A DNA stretch of 64,000 nt from Microcoleus sp. FACHB-672 (GCF_014695725.1 NZ_JACJOU010000019.1:248001-312000), one strand, 5' to 3'. Positions 19,700 through 30,851 are shown, counted from the stretch's first letter. Numbers and translations are program-made. The notes: generated by a model not told the origin, from the letters alone.

Positions 19700-22561
19700 T
19701 TAAAACTTAACATAACCGGCAATTAATTGAGCGATCACTTCTAATAAATGTGGCTCACTGTAAGGTTTAGTAAAATAATGAGAAGCTCCTAATTCCAGAG
19801 CCATTTGCCGGTGTTTTGCCCCACTGCGAGAAGTGAGCATCGCCACAGGAATGGCGGCAAACTTGGGATCAGACTTAATCTCACGCAACAGTTCAAATCC
19901 ATCCATTCGCGGCATTTCAATATCAGCAATCACTAAAGAAAAATCCACATTTGTCTGCAATTTTTCTAAAGCATCTTGACCATCTTTTGCCTGAACCACC
20001 CGATAGCGTGCGCGTGTTAAAGCAAGTCCCAGGAGTTGGCGGATAGCGTAAGAATCATCCACCACTAAAATTTGCGGATGTGACTTAGAAGGCAGCAACA
20101 CCGGCACCGTCGTTGCCTGTCTAGCATGGCCGGCTGTCGGTCGCTTATCGGGAACCGCAACGGCTGTGGCATTTCTCGTCTGAAATTGACTGACTAAATC
20201 ATCCACATCAAGAATCGTTACCACCCGACCATCTCCCAAAATCGTACAGCCAACCACCCCATGAGGCTTAGACAAGGGGGCCGGCAAGGGTTTGACGACG
20301 ATTTCCTGCTGACCCACGATGCGCTCAACAGCCGTTGCTAAAATCCCTTCACTAGATGCTAAAACCAATACAGGGATGTAATCTTGAGCGATGGGATCGG
20401 GAGAAGGGCCATCCGGATGAAGAATGCTGTAGTGAATCAACTCCTGTAAACGCACCAAGCGAACAAATTCATCCCGCCAACGCACCATCGGTTGAGTGCC
20501 GGCCCTATGGACTTGATGGGCTTGAAGGTGCAAAATCTCTTCCACCGCATCCAAAGGCACCGCAACGGTATTACGATCCGTTTTCACCAGCAACGCCTCA
20601 GTGATGGAAAGCATTAGCGGTAGCTTCAAAATAAAACTGGTGCCTTTCCCCGGACGGGAGTCCACTTTCACCGTTCCCCGCACCTGCCGCAGATTGGTGC
20701 GAACCACGTCCAAACCTACGCCTCGACCGGAAAGATCCTGCACTTTATCCACTGTGCTAAACCCAGGCCAAAAGAGAAATTCATAGAGTTCAGCCGTGGA
20801 AAGCTCTTGCGCTTGTTCCACCGTCATAAACTCTTTTGCCACAATTTGCCGGCGAATCGCTTCCGGATCAATGCCTTTGCCGTCATCCGTGACCGTAATA
20901 ATCGTTTGACCGCCTTGATGACGCGCTTCAATTTCAATTTGGCCACTCACCGATTTCCCGATAGCTTTGCGAACCTCCGGCGGTTCAATTCCGTGATCAA
21001 AAGCGTTCCGCACCAGATGCACTAAAGGATCACGCAAAGCATCAAGCAAGCTTTCATCAATTTTCGTATCGCGTCCCAACAGCAGCAAATTGACTTCTTT
21101 ATTGTAGGCTTGGCACAAATCTCGCAACGCTCTAGGCACATGATCCACGGCCCGACTGAACGCCACCACCCGCAGTTGCATCACTCGTGAGCGCAGTTGG
21201 TCGGTAATGCGACGTAAATGATCGGTACTGCGCTCAAATTTGCTGGCTAACTCATCAATTTTACTAGCTGACTGGGAGATTGCTTGAGTGGTTTCTATCA
21301 CTTCTTGAGCTGTGGAGTGGAATTCTGTATATTCATCCATCTCCAAACTATCGAATACCGAATTAAGGATTGATAAGGCAGATTTTTTCAAACCTATTTC
21401 TTCATTTTTAATTCTCCACTCTCCATCTCCTATACTCATGCGATCATACTCTTCACGCAGTTGACCGCCATAGTGATTTAAATCTAAAATTTTCCGGCGA
21501 ATTCGCTTGACTTCTGAGCGCAACTGTGATTCTTGAAGTTCTAAATTTGTTCGATTAATCACCAATTCACCGACCAAATTTACCAGCTCAGTCAGACGTT
21601 CCAAATCAATCCGAATAGTGGGCCGCTGTACGGTCGTTGAAGAGATAGGATTAGGTGCTGGGGCTTGAGGTTGCGGAATGACAACGGTTTCTTCTACAGG
21701 AATAATTTTTTCTTCAGTTTTTAGCTCTTCGGTTTCTGGGATCTGGGGGGAAACTAAATCTTCCTCAACCTTTACTTCTGTAATGACTGCCGGCACATTA
21801 ATCGCCTGCCCAGAACATATTTGTTCGCGGGCAGCTTGCAAATTTTGTGCAACCGCCCATCCTGAAGATTTCAACTGTTCTAAACTGAGATTAGGAGCAT
21901 CAATTAAGGGGCGCAAGCGGTCAGCAATTTCGCCAAATTCAGGCAGTTGCAGCATCCCTGATAGCCCAGAAAGCTGATAATAAATTTCATTAATAACAAC
22001 TAATGTTTTCTCTAATGTCTCTGTTTTAGCTTGAGAAATTTCTGATTCTAAACGATTGATAATCGGTGGAACTTCATTTTCAAAGATGGCTTTAAGCAGG
22101 CCGGCACCGGCAGCATTCTTAGAAACCGAGACAGGAGGAGGCGTTTTTTTACCAAATTCAGTTTCTAACTGCTCTTTAATCTGAGCAATTGCCTTAAAAT
22201 CTTCCTCAATATTGCTGTCTCCTGATGCGGATTTGTTAGCAATCTTTTTAAGGTGATCAACTCCCTCCAGCAAGGCAGTAATCGTTGTTTGATTTAGGTT
22301 GGAGATATTGGTGCCATCACGCACAATGGCGAAACAATCTTCCAGTACATGAGCCGCCTTGGCAAGTTCTTCAAAGCCAAACATTAAAGCCGATCCTTTA
22401 ATGGAATGGGCGGCGCGAAACATTTCTTTGACCAGTTGCGAGCGAACGTCACCGGCGCTGCTGCTTTCCATTGCTAATAAATTTGTCTCTAGCAATTGGA
22501 GAAATTCCTGTGCTTCTGCAAAAAATGCACCAATTAGCTGATGAAAATCTTCAGAGTTCAT
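19700..22561 (-). CDS. CheA-type hybrid histidine kinase (Hpt, kinase, CheW, receiver)
   Basis: The 953-residue protein has an N-terminal Hpt domain with H52 in AAHSIKGSA, a linker to about 310, the CheA dimerisation segment (RLTELVNLVGELVINRTNLE), HATPase boxes HLVRNAFDHGIE, DDGKGID and GRGVGLDVV, a CheW-like domain at about 665-800, and a C-terminal receiver with D880 (VIADIEMPRMDG). This PilL/HmpE-like architecture phosphorylates the two small CheY proteins encoded upstream. The dimerisation region holds an in-frame insertion at about residues 375-402. It is 90 bases downstream of the receptor gene in the same operon. ATG at 22561. Confidence 0.93.
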   Translation of the reverse strand: MNSEDFHQLIGAFFAEAQEFLQLLETNLLAMESSSAGDVRSQLVKEMFRAAHSIKGSALMFGFEELAKAAHVLEDCFAIVRDGTNISNLNQTTITALLEGVDHLKKIANKSASGDSNIEEDFKAIAQIKEQLETEFGKKTPPPVSVSKNAAGAGLLKAIFENEVPPIINRLESEISQAKTETLEKTLVVINEIYYQLSGLSGMLQLPEFGEIADRLRPLIDAPNLSLEQLKSSGWAVAQNLQAAREQICSGQAINVPAVITEVKVEEDLVSPQIPETEELKTEEKIIPVEETVVIPQPQAPAPNPISSTTVQRPTIRIDLERLTELVNLVGELVINRTNLELQESQLRSEVKRIRRKILDLNHYGGQLREEYDRMSIGDGEWRIKNEEIGLKKSALSILNSVFDSLEMDEYTEFHSTAQEVIETTQAISQSASKIDELASKFERSTDHLRRITDQLRSRVMQLRVVAFSRAVDHVPRALRDLCQAYNKEVNLLLLGRDTKIDESLLDALRDPLVHLVRNAFDHGIEPPEVRKAIGKSVSGQIEIEARHQGGQTIITVTDDGKGIDPEAIRRQIVAKEFMTVEQAQELSTAELYEFLFWPGFSTVDKVQDLSGRGVGLDVVRTNLRQVRGTVKVDSRPGKGTSFILKLPLMLSITEALLVKTDRNTVAVPLDAVEEILHLQAHQVHRAGTQPMVRWRDEFVRLVRLQELIHYSILHPDGPSPDPIAQDYIPVLVLASSEGILATAVERIVGQQEIVVKPLPAPLSKPHGVVGCTILGDGRVVTILDVDDLVSQFQTRNATAVAVPDKRPTAGHARQATTVPVLLPSKSHPQILVVDDSYAIRQLLGLALTRARYRVVQAKDGQDALEKLQTNVDFSLVIADIEMPRMDGFELLREIKSDPKFAAIPVAMLTSRSGAKHRQMALELGASHYFTKPYSEPHLLEVIAQLIAGYVKF

Positions 22562-22651
22562 AAGATTTTATTTGTCATTTGTCTTTTGTCTTGTAATTGC
22601 GAGGGCTAACTGATTGCAAAAATATTAGCGATTTTGCCATCAGTTTAATCA

Positions 22652-25600
22652 CTAACTGCGAAAATTTGCCACAGAACTTTGGAGTTTAGTAACGGTAACG
22701 GCTAAGCCATCCAGGGAAGTGCGAACTTCCATCGATTTTGCTGCAGTCGTGGAGGAAATAATGTTGACTTGCTGCATACTGCCGGCAATTTCTTCTGCAA
22801 AAGTGACTTGCTTGGTAGCAGCGCGGGTGATGTTTTGCACAAGGGCGTTAATTTGCCGGCTCACTTCGATGATGGCAATTAAATAAGTTTTAGCTTCTGT
22901 TGCTAATTGCGTGCCGGCAACGACTTCTTGAGTGCCGGCTTCCATCGCCTGCATCACCCGTCCAATTTCACTGCGAATCTGCTCAACGATCTCGGAAATT
23001 TCTTCAGTGGCACTGCCAGAACGTTCGGCAAGTTTTCTTACTTCTTCAGCAACAACGGCGAAACCTTGTCCCTGTTCGCCGGCACGTGCGGCTTCAATGG
23101 TTGCATTCAAAGCCAGTAGGTTCGTTTGGGCGGCAATTTGGGAAATAGAGGTAACAATTTTCCCGATTTGTTGTGAAGATTCGCCCAAGCGTTTCATCAT
23201 TTTAGAAGTTTGGGCGATAGTTTGGCGGAGGGTATTAATTCCTTCAACCGCCCGATCAACCGCAACGCCGCCGGCACCGGCTGTTTCTGATGCCTGCTGG
23301 GCAACTTGTTCCGTGCGGTTGGAAACATCACAAACATCTTTAATCGAGTTCACCATGCGTTCAATTTGTTTGAGTGCTCCCTCAATTTGCTGCGCCTGCA
23401 TCCGAGCTTGCGTGGCTAATTCATCCGTGTTGCTAATCGATTCACTCGTAGCAGAACGAACTTGATTTGCCACATCTTGAATGCCGATAACAACTTTTCT
23501 CAGAGAACTGATCAGAAAATTAAAAGAATCCGCAATCGCTCCCAAGCTATCATTATTCACTTCAGCTCTGACCGTTAAATCTCCTTTAGCAGCTCCTTTC
23601 ACTTCATTTAACAGTTTTAGCGCTTGTTGTGTGAGAGAATCGGCTTCGGCTTTGCGCTCTGTAGCGAGTTTTTCTAGTTGTTCCTCAGCGAATTGACGCT
23701 CGGTAATATCGAAACGAATGCTAATATATCTAACGATCTTGCCGAAGGGATCAAAGATCGGCGCAATTGTCGTATCTACCCAGTACACTGAGCCATCTTT
23801 GCGCTTATTTTTGATTTCTGCTTTCCAAACTCTGCCACGAGAGATCGTCGTCCACATCTCTTTAAAAAACGCGATGGAGTGATAGCCAGAGTTAAGAATT
23901 CGATGGTTTTGCCCAATCAGTTCTTCCCGATTGTATCCAGAAATTTCACAAAACTTGTCATTGGCAAATGTAATCGTTCCTTTTGCATCGGTTTCACTGA
24001 CAATGGCTGCCTCATCCAGGGCATTTTGGCGGTTTTTCAGCTCTTGCAACAATCGTTCCTGCTCGCCAGCCAACTGTTGCAGGCGTTCTTGGGCCTTCTT
24101 GGCCGACGTTATATCATAGAAAACAACAACGCCACCTTTCGCCACACCTGTTTCATCTTTGAGGGGGCTGCCGTTGACTCTCGCCCAAAGACCTTCTGGC
24201 GCACCGGCATGACGGATAAACACTTCGCAATTGTCAACAACTTCTCCCCGGATCGCTCTTGCTAGGGGTAAATCAGCATCTGGGTAACGCGTAACTCCAT
24301 CGGCTAAATACACACCATATTGCTCTGACCATTGGTTCGGGGTAATATCATCGGCCATGCTGCCCCCCAAAATCTTTTCTGCGGCGGGGTTGAATACCAA
24401 AAACTTGCCATTTTGATCAGCAACCAAAACGCCATCCCCCATGCTGTTGAGGACAGACTGCAAGATTTGAGTTTGCTGCCGCAGATCCGTCTCGGAACGC
24501 GCTAATTCAGCGGCTGTTTGCTGCAATTCGGTTTCTGCTTGTTTGCGTTCGGTGATGTCATCGTGGACACCAACCCACTCTCGAACTCTGCCGTCATGCT
24601 CTAGGATTGGCACAGCCCGAACGCTCATATATCTGTATAGACCGTCGTGCCGGCGCACCCGCTGCTCTACTTCATAAACGCTGCGTTTAGTCAAGGCAGC
24701 AGACCACTCTTGTGATGTGTGGGGACGATCATCAGGGTGAATAGCGCTCAGCCACCCCCATCCTTTCTGTTCGTTATAAGTTTGGCCGGTGAAAGCAGTC
24801 CACTCAGTCTGCTCTGTGATAAATTCACCTTCGGCACTGGTAGACCAAACGATTTGAGAGGTTGCGGCGATTAAAGAGCGATAGCGTTCTTCCTTCTGAC
24901 GCAGGGCGTCTTCTGCCTGTTTGCTGTCGGTAATATCGCGGGCAATAGCATACAGCAATTGATGTTCGACAGAAGCACCTGTCGTCCAAGACAACCATCG
25001 ATAGGAGCCATCTTTGCAACGGTAGCGATTTTGAAAAGATAGGCTGTTACTACTGGCAGATAATTTTTCAGCTTCAGCAACGGTTGCTGCATGGTCATCA
25101 GGATGGACAAACTCTAGAAAAGGTCGGTCTATCAGTTCCTCTGTGGTATAACCCAATGTCTTTGTCCAACTGGGGTTAAGCCGCTTGAAGTTGCCATCAA
25201 AGCCGGCGATGCACAGCAAATCTAGGGAAAGGGTAAAGAAGCGGTCGCGTTCTTCGGTAGAACGGTTTAATTCATTGCTTCGTTCGCTGATACGCGCTTC
25301 GAGTTCCTCATTGAGCTTGCGTAGATCCGCTTCAGCCTGCTGGCGTTGATTATCCAGAAATCCCAAGGATCTGGCATTCCACCAAATCAGGCCGGCAAAA
25401 ACGACGAGATTCAGGATCGCCAGCAAGGAGATAGATACTTCGGTGTCGTAAGACTTGGCGCGATAGCCACTTAAAATCATCCAACCCAAAATCGGTGGAA
25501 CTGCAATCACTGCCGGCGACAGTTGCCGCGCCATCAATCCGCCGGCATTATTCGCGGTGCCAACGACCATTAATCCCCGATCTGGACGGGCAAATAGGAT

Positions 25601-26236
25601 GCCTAAGCTCAGCAAGATAAAGCCTACAGCGGCGTGCAAGGCCATTTGGGTATAGGAACCAACGCCATACAGGGTTTTGACGTGATAAACGTAACCCAAC
25701 AACCCCAACAATGCCACCAACAAGCCGATCAGGCTTAGAATTTGCATGGACTGGTAGTAGGCATAGGGTCCGACCAATAGCAGCAACGCCCCTCCCAAGA
25801 TGACAAAATTGAAGGCTGTATTCGGTGCCATTCGGCCTGGGGCAGAGGTGCCAAAGGTGTCGGTTGAAGCCTTAAATAGAAGTTCGTCAATGCCAAAGTT
25901 TCGCCCCAAGCCATACTGGAGCAAGGTTAGCAAACCGATGCCGAGAACAGTGCCGGCTAAAATTTGCCCCCACAGACGCTTAGACTGGTCGGTTGGATGC
26001 CGGTGCCATAGCCACAACGCTGTGCCACTCAAAATAAAGCACGCTGCTGCGTTTGCTTTCATCGTGACTAACCCAGGCACTACAGTTTTGAGGGTGGGGA
26101 TGTTTAACATCCAACCCACAATGACCATACTGCCAATGACAATAACAGCAACACTGGCTTTTCGAGAAAAGGCTTGCAGTGAAGGAATAAGGTTTTGGGT
26201 CTGTGTTTCCTGACTTTGCGGATATATCTGTTCCAT
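22652..26236 (-). CDS. Methyl-accepting chemotaxis protein with multi-pass membrane sensor and four PAS domains
   Basis: The 1194-residue protein begins with about eight hydrophobic helices (residues 30-305), a MASE-like multi-pass input region. Four PAS domains follow at roughly 330-445, 455-575, 592-715 and 742-860, then a PilJ-type HAMP-like segment ([10 protein letters not shown]) and the methyl-accepting signalling domain with its hairpin tip [20 protein letters not shown]. It would feed light, redox or ligand signals to the CheA encoded next. A cyanobacteriochrome GAF, the usual phototaxis module, is absent. The ATG at 26236 has AAGGAGG upstream. Confidence 0.92.
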   Translation of the reverse strand: MEQIYPQSQETQTQNLIPSLQAFSRKASVAVIVIGSMVIVGWMLNIPTLKTVVPGLVTMKANAAACFILSGTALWLWHRHPTDQSKRLWGQILAGTVLGIGLLTLLQYGLGRNFGIDELLFKASTDTFGTSAPGRMAPNTAFNFVILGGALLLLVGPYAYYQSMQILSLIGLLVALLGLLGYVYHVKTLYGVGSYTQMALHAAVGFILLSLGILFARPDRGLMVVGTANNAGGLMARQLSPAVIAVPPILGWMILSGYRAKSYDTEVSISLLAILNLVVFAGLIWWNARSLGFLDNQRQQAEADLRKLNEELEARISERSNELNRSTEERDRFFTLSLDLLCIAGFDGNFKRLNPSWTKTLGYTTEELIDRPFLEFVHPDDHAATVAEAEKLSASSNSLSFQNRYRCKDGSYRWLSWTTGASVEHQLLYAIARDITDSKQAEDALRQKEERYRSLIAATSQIVWSTSAEGEFITEQTEWTAFTGQTYNEQKGWGWLSAIHPDDRPHTSQEWSAALTKRSVYEVEQRVRRHDGLYRYMSVRAVPILEHDGRVREWVGVHDDITERKQAETELQQTAAELARSETDLRQQTQILQSVLNSMGDGVLVADQNGKFLVFNPAAEKILGGSMADDITPNQWSEQYGVYLADGVTRYPDADLPLARAIRGEVVDNCEVFIRHAGAPEGLWARVNGSPLKDETGVAKGGVVVFYDITSAKKAQERLQQLAGEQERLLQELKNRQNALDEAAIVSETDAKGTITFANDKFCEISGYNREELIGQNHRILNSGYHSIAFFKEMWTTISRGRVWKAEIKNKRKDGSVYWVDTTIAPIFDPFGKIVRYISIRFDITERQFAEEQLEKLATERKAEADSLTQQALKLLNEVKGAAKGDLTVRAEVNNDSLGAIADSFNFLISSLRKVVIGIQDVANQVRSATSESISNTDELATQARMQAQQIEGALKQIERMVNSIKDVCDVSNRTEQVAQQASETAGAGGVAVDRAVEGINTLRQTIAQTSKMMKRLGESSQQIGKIVTSISQIAAQTNLLALNATIEAARAGEQGQGFAVVAEEVRKLAERSGSATEEISEIVEQIRSEIGRVMQAMEAGTQEVVAGTQLATEAKTYLIAIIEVSRQINALVQNITRAATKQVTFAEEIAGSMQQVNIISSTTAAKSMEVRTSLDGLAVTVTKLQSSVANFRS

Positions 26237-27075
26237 TTTCTCGCCTCCTTAATGAGTGTTTCTTTAGAGTTTTTAACGCTTTGCCGGCATAAAATCTTAG
26301 AAACTGAAGATTTTGTAAACTTATCTAAATTGCCAAATGTTTTAACTGATAACTTAGTTACAAAATGTTTAGGTTAGAGAACACTAAGTTATCTAACGCT
26401 TCCCCTTTAACTTTTTAAGGTAAAGAGGTTGTTGCGAGGAATCCACCCTGACTTACACCGCCTTAGCGCTCTAGCCTAGACTTCACACCGTTCACGTTAT
26501 ATTGGCTGTTTTTTAACACAAAAACAATAAATTATCCACTTTTTTTAAAAATAATTTTTTAATTTTGTAATGATATTGTACCCGCTAGCTCGCCTCCTTG
26601 ATTAAGCTATGCAAGGGAGGGGATATTGATGCCGGCTCATAGCGACTCCTAACACTTGATTCAAAGCCAGCTTTTCTGCGAAGCAATAAGGCAGAGCTTG
26701 ATCGCTATTAAAAACTCTCATAACTGACTTTAATATTTTTAATGAAGTCACAATAAATTCAATTTTATTTAGTTTATATTTTGGCATTTCTGTCTATTAA
26801 CATTTGATTTTTATTGAAATGATGGCTAAAAAAGAAATGGTTTTTATTGAGTGACGCTACAGCATAAAATCGTAAACTTAGCCGCTACCCACTCTTAATT
26901 TTCTCAAAATTATTGGCGGGAACATCCCCTTTTTGTAAAGTTGTCATGCCGGCATCTTGCCCGCTTATCGTCATCTGTGGGAGCATCTTGCTGCCACTCT
27001 AATATTTTGGAAAATGCCAGATGCACCTATTATTGGCAAATTCATCAGCAACTTTTAAAGATGAAGCACGACAGC
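26237..27075. other. Intergenic gap inside the chemotaxis cluster
   Basis: This 839-base A/T-rich gap separates the receptor gene from the CheW gene. It carries the receptor ribosome binding site and, at about 26940-27015, a CATCTTGCC-type dispersed repeat. Open frames here (for example 26602-26787 minus) have no codon bias or ribosome site that I trust. Its size implies a separate promoter for the receptor-CheA part. Confidence 0.5.
26938..27015. repeat. CATCTTGCC-type dispersed repeat, copy 1
   Basis: Contains GCATCTTGCCCG, then TCATCTGTGGGAGCATCTTGC, and ends CTAATATTTTGG. Related blocks with the same order (CATCTTGCCCG, CCATCTGT, CTAATATTTTTG) stand at 35566-35660, and a shorter piece at about 47400-47430. 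HIP1 (GCGATCGC) lies nearby at 27095-27102. Confidence 0.7.
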
Positions 27076-27597
27076 TTACCAGCGATCAGATTGTGCGATC
27101 GCTTCAACATCCAAAATCATCACTAACCGTCCCTCAGAGTCATAAAGACCTTTAAGCAGCGGAGCGAGTTCTTCGCTCACTTCTACTGCTGAAACAATTT
27201 CCTCTGTATTCAGCGACAACACCCCTTCTACCTGAGAAACGGCTAATCCCATCCGCATCACTCTTAAGCTTACATCTTGAGGTTCTGGGGCTTCTATGAC
27301 TAAGATTCGGCTATGAGAATGTTGGGTGTCCACAGGTTCGGCTCCTATCAGGCGACCAAAATCTCCCACTGCCAAGATTTCACCCCGCAAGTTGGTTAAT
27401 CCTAAGACAAAGGGGAGGGCGTTAGGAATCGGTGAAATCGACTGATCATTCAGGCAAAGCACTTCTCGAACGGTGATTAGCTCAACAGCGAAAAGACTTC
27501 CTTCTTGCCCAAAAAGCAGGAACTGCTGTGTAGGGGCAGTGTGGTGAAAACCTGCAGATCCGTTTGGATAAGAGCCGGCAGAAACAGATACATTCAT
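27076..27597 (-). CDS. CheW-like coupling protein (PilI/HmpC-like)
   Basis: The 173-residue protein is a CheW domain: QQFLLFGQEGSLFAVELITVREVL near residues 24-47, PFVLGLTNLRGEILAVGDF at about 62-80, and a closing EGRLVMILDVEAIAQS. After a ~20-residue tail the whole protein is the coupling fold that links receptor and CheA. It follows the small CheY genes and precedes the receptor, the order of cyanobacterial pil and hmp loci. ATG at 27597; the site before it (AAAAGCGGT) is weak. Confidence 0.88.
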   Translation of the reverse strand: MNVSVSAGSYPNGSAGFHHTAPTQQFLLFGQEGSLFAVELITVREVLCLNDQSISPIPNALPFVLGLTNLRGEILAVGDFGRLIGAEPVDTQHSHSRILVIEAPEPQDVSLRVMRMGLAVSQVEGVLSLNTEEIVSAVEVSEELAPLLKGLYDSEGRLVMILDVEAIAQSDRW

Positions 27598-27668
27598 ACC
27601 GCTTTTAAATTTGCCGCTTTAAATTTTTTCTGATTGCTTGGTTTTGGGTTTCCCATCTTTCGCTCTTC

Positions 27669-28028
27669 TCACGCCAGACGCCGCACAATGTTAAGCAATT
27701 GTTGGGGGTCAAAGGGTTTACCGAGATAGGCATCCGCTCCCAGATCCGTCCCCCAAGTTTGGTCAAGCTCAGTGTTTTTTTGAGTGCAAAACACCACCGG
27801 CAAATTTTTCGTTGCTTCATTTTCTCGCAGCTCTCGGATTACTTCAAATCCATTCATCCGAGGCATCACAACGTCTAAAATTACCAAATCCGGTGGAGTT
27901 TTTCGGATACTAGCAATCGCTTCCGCTCCATCACCGGCACGAATAACACTCATTCCCGCTTCTTGTAAAATACGGCAAATTAGCTCCAATTCACTTGGAA
28001 CATCGTCTACGACTAAAACTTTTAACAT
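27669..28028 (-). CDS. CheY-like single-domain response regulator (PilH-like)
   Basis: The 119-residue protein is a stand-alone receiver with D8/D9 (LVVDDVPSE), phospho-acceptor D52 (VILDVVMPRMNG), T82 and K104 (GKPFDP). It has no output domain, as expected of a CheY that meets a motor or competes for phosphate from CheA. The ATG at 28028 has AAGGAGC upstream. It lies about 70 bases ahead of the CheW gene. A minus-strand frame at 27605-27820 overlaps its 3' end and is a shadow. Confidence 0.9.
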   Translation of the reverse strand: MLKVLVVDDVPSELELICRILQEAGMSVIRAGDGAEAIASIRKTPPDLVILDVVMPRMNGFEVIRELRENEATKNLPVVFCTQKNTELDQTWGTDLGADAYLGKPFDPQQLLNIVRRLA

Positions 28029-28414
28029 GGTTCGCTCCTTATTTACCTACTCTCGGTTACAAAGTTTCTACAACCAGAAAAGAGTTATTTTTAGATAACT
28101 TCTGCGTTTAGAAAAATTACTATCTGCAATTTTATGAAGTTCATTTCAATATTTTTTTGATTTTTAACCTTCCGCTCTCGCGCAAATTTGTCAAAATCAA
28201 AAGGTTAATTGTGAGCAAACATTGAAAAGTTGCTTTTTTATTTTACAATCAAATGAAACCTACCCAGAAAATATTTATATTAAACTTATAAATGCACTTG
28301 TTTATAAAAAATATGTGCTGGCAAAGCGAACACAGAACCAGCTCACTAGCGTTTTCCTACTTAGAGCAAGCTCGAAGCGATTCAAAGTCGCTTGAATTAG
28401 ACATGAAGTGTATT
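28029..28414. other. Intergenic gap between the two CheY-like genes
   Basis: The 386-base gap is A/T-rich and holds no frame I trust. Its length suggests the two response-regulator genes are not tightly coupled, although they share strand and cluster. Confidence 0.5.
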
Positions 28415-28831
28415 TTAGAAAGTTGGTTTCACATCAGGCGGCACCAAAGCTTCCGTAAATTTTTTAACCACTTGACACAGTTGCTCTGCGTCAAAGGGCT
28501 TAGTTAAATACTCTGTCGCGCCGGCAAGACGTCCTTGTACTTTGTCAAACATTCCATCTCGTGCAGTCAACATAATGATCGGCAACTTGTGAAATTGAGG
28601 TAAATTCCGCACTGTGCGACAAAGTTCCAAACCATCAATCCCCGGCATGGAAACATCCAGCAACAAAACTGATATTGGCTCGTGGTAAATCAAAGACAGC
28701 GCATCCACTGCATTATCTGCCACTAAAACCCGATAATCCTCTTCCAACGCACGTTTGACTAGATTGTGCATCACCGCACTATCATCCACAGCCATAATGG
28801 TTGGTTTCGAGTTCCTACTTGTAGACGGCAT
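28415..28831 (-). CDS. CheY-like response regulator (PilG-like, single domain)
   Basis: The 138-residue protein is a receiver with D16/D17 (MAVDDSAVM), phospho-acceptor D59 (LLLDVSMPGIDG), T89 and K111 (TKPFDA), plus a short N-terminal tail. In many cyanobacterial pil loci this position is filled by a long PatA-type regulator; here only the receiver remains, which may make it a simple PilG/CheY or a shortened relative. The ATG at 28831 has AGGAGAG upstream. It is the first gene of the cluster. Confidence 0.87.
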   Translation of the reverse strand: MPSTSRNSKPTIMAVDDSAVMHNLVKRALEEDYRVLVADNAVDALSLIYHEPISVLLLDVSMPGIDGLELCRTVRNLPQFHKLPIIMLTARDGMFDKVQGRLAGATEYLTKPFDAEQLCQVVKKFTEALVPPDVKPTF

Positions 28832-29573
28832 ACATTTCTCTCCTGAGTGTGGATCTATGGGAACCTACCTGAGACGGTTCGGGTAAACGATTGAGGCTGC
28901 TGTATTCGCCGGCTTCTTATTTAGGTTTAAGCGCTATACCGCAAGCGATTGCCTCATCTGTTAATATCCGAGTCTATTTTCCTCACCCTCTGCTGTAGAC
29001 ATTTTTATAGTGCCCAATTTTTGGTTAAGGTCACTATTACTTAATGGTTTGTCACTATTAAAGGCATCAGAGCGCTCGTGCCTTGAGCCGGCAGCCCCTA
29101 ACACAACAACCCACTACTCATTTTAACGATTAAGTTTTCTATCCTTCTGTTTTTAGGATATTTCTCATATTTGTAGAGGTTTGCAACACAGTTGAGGTCA
29201 ATCCTCCCCTCAAAAGTAATGAGCTGCTTTTTGTACGCTTCCCCTAAAACCTGCAAACCCGAAAACACCAGCAAAGGATGTCAACATTACTCCAAGCCCG
29301 CCTCCCAAAAGACGTTCACAGGAAATGTTGACACCCTTTTCTCTCGCCGGCAAGTTAGCGCAGATCGGGCGCTTAATATCTTGCAAGCTCATCCTGAAAT
29401 TAGTCGGCTCACAGAATTATCTGTAGCACTACCGTCAGTCTTGTCAGTGGTAAAGCAAAAATAGAATGGGGAATAAGGCTGCCTAACAGCCTTCTCTTCG
29501 CGAACTTGGGCGTTTCAACGCTGGGATCAATTGAGGGATAAAAATCCCTTTAGCGCGACTAAGCGAGGATAGA
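28832..29573. other. Intergenic region between chemotaxis and purine genes
   Basis: A 742-base gap that should contain the promoter of the chemotaxis cluster. A plus-strand frame at 29192-29464 (90 codons, TTG start, no ribosome site) is not convincing. A perfect 7-bp hairpin lies at 29474-29492. I see no RNA gene. Confidence 0.45.
29474..29492 (-). terminator. Stem-loop downstream of purQ, possible terminator
   Basis: Arms AAGGCTG and CAGCCTT pair perfectly around a five-base loop, about 80 bases beyond the purQ stop. On the minus strand the hairpin is followed by ATTCCCCATTCTATTTTTG, a delayed T-tract, so termination is possible but not textbook. Confidence 0.4.
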
Positions 29574-30287
29574 CTATGACCGAGAGGCCACCCGCAAACG
29601 CACCGCCGAGGCCAACAAACCCTCAAACAGCGCCACCCCATCTGTGCCTCCCACCATTGGATCAGATGCCCGCTCTGGATGGGGCATCATTCCGAGCACA
29701 TTTCCCTTATGATTGCAAATCCCCGCAATATTATTTAAAGAACCATTGCTATTGCCGGCCTTGCTCACCTCACCGCCTGCCGTGCAATAACGGAACAAGA
29801 TTTGGCCATTATCCTCCAACTGAGCCAGGGTGTCCGCATCAGCATAATACCGGCCCTCACCGTGAGCGATCGGCAACTCAATCACCTCACCCACCGCATA
29901 AGCAGATGTCCAAGGGGTGCCGGTGCGCTCTACCTTAACCGGCACCCGATCACAAATAAAATGCAAATCCTGATTCCGAGTCAGCGCCCCTGGCAAAAGT
30001 CCTGCCTCCGTCAGCACTTGGAAACCATTGCAAATTCCCAGGACAAACTTACCCTCAGATGCGTGTTTCACAACCTCCCGCATCACCGGCGAAAAGCGAG
30101 CGATTGCCCCACACCGCAAATAATCCCCGTAGCTGAAGCCGCCAGGAATCACCACCACATCGATATCAGAAAGATCCGTCTCTTCATGCCAGATCGTGCG
30201 CGTCGGTTGCCCAAGAATGCCTTGAGTCACCCAAACCACATCGCGATCACAATTTGAACCCGGAAAAACAACAACCCCAAATTTCAT
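29574..30287 (-). CDS. purQ: Phosphoribosylformylglycinamidine synthase, glutaminase subunit
   Basis: The 237-residue protein is the class I glutamine amidotransferase subunit of FGAM synthase, the fourth step of purine synthesis. It begins [16 protein letters not shown], has the oxyanion and nucleophile region [10 protein letters not shown] with Cys86, and the His-Glu of the triad in [10 protein letters not shown]. Ammonia is passed to PurL, which is not in the window. purS lies upstream on the same strand, 85 bases away. ATG at 30287. Confidence 0.95.
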   Translation of the reverse strand: MKFGVVVFPGSNCDRDVVWVTQGILGQPTRTIWHEETDLSDIDVVVIPGGFSYGDYLRCGAIARFSPVMREVVKHASEGKFVLGICNGFQVLTEAGLLPGALTRNQDLHFICDRVPVKVERTGTPWTSAYAVGEVIELPIAHGEGRYYADADTLAQLEDNGQILFRYCTAGGEVSKAGNSNGSLNNIAGICNHKGNVLGMMPHPERASDPMVGGTDGVALFEGLLASAVRLRVASRS

Positions 30288-30372
30288 AACCTAATCCGGC
30301 TAATGATTACCTGACTTTCCCTATTCCTGAAGGCGTGAGCGAGAAATGCCCCTCACTGTGAAAACCAGAAAC

Positions 30373-30654
30373 TTAAACACTCGTTTCCGCCGGCACCTCG
30401 CTCTCAGTTAACTCAAACCGATAATTTTCAATCACCGGATTGGCTAATAACTGATCGCAAATTTGCTCCAACTGCTGGCGTGCCTCATCCTCGTCGGCAC
30501 ACGAGAGCGTCAGCTCAACATACTTACCAATGCGGACTCGCCCCACATTGTCATATCCTAAATGCTTTAAGCCAGACTGCACAGCCACACCAGCCGGGTC
30601 TAAGACCGAAGGGCGAAGAGTAACATAGATTTGAGCGTGATAGGTTTGAGTCAC
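30373..30654 (-). CDS. purS: Phosphoribosylformylglycinamidine synthase subunit PurS
   Basis: The 93-residue protein shows the PurS pattern: YVTLRPSVLDPAGVAVQSGL, then VRIGKYVELTL and LLANPVIENYRFEL. PurS dimers bridge PurQ and PurL in the three-part enzyme. The start is a GTG at 30654; no in-frame ATG is near. The gene is divergent from the Fur-family regulator. Confidence 0.94.
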   Translation of the reverse strand: MTQTYHAQIYVTLRPSVLDPAGVAVQSGLKHLGYDNVGRVRIGKYVELTLSCADEDEARQQLEQICDQLLANPVIENYRFELTESEVPAETSV

Positions 30655-30851
30655 AATAAAGCCCTAAATTTTATAGACAAAGCCGATGTCACCATTTCCC
30701 TATTTTAAAACCGAGAGCCGTTCAGTTTTATCAATTTTTTTGTGGGTGTTGGCCGGGGCGAATTTACCAAACCCAGCCATACTTGTCAACCCCCTGAGTT
30801 AGCCTAGAAAAAGCCACACATTTGACCAGAACAGATAAAGCACCCATTATC

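Noticed and set aside
29192-29464. 90-codon frame, plus strand
   Set aside because: TTG start, no ribosome site, and no recognisable motif.
29576-30257. Plus-strand frames opposite purQ
   Set aside because: Antisense shadows of a strongly supported gene.
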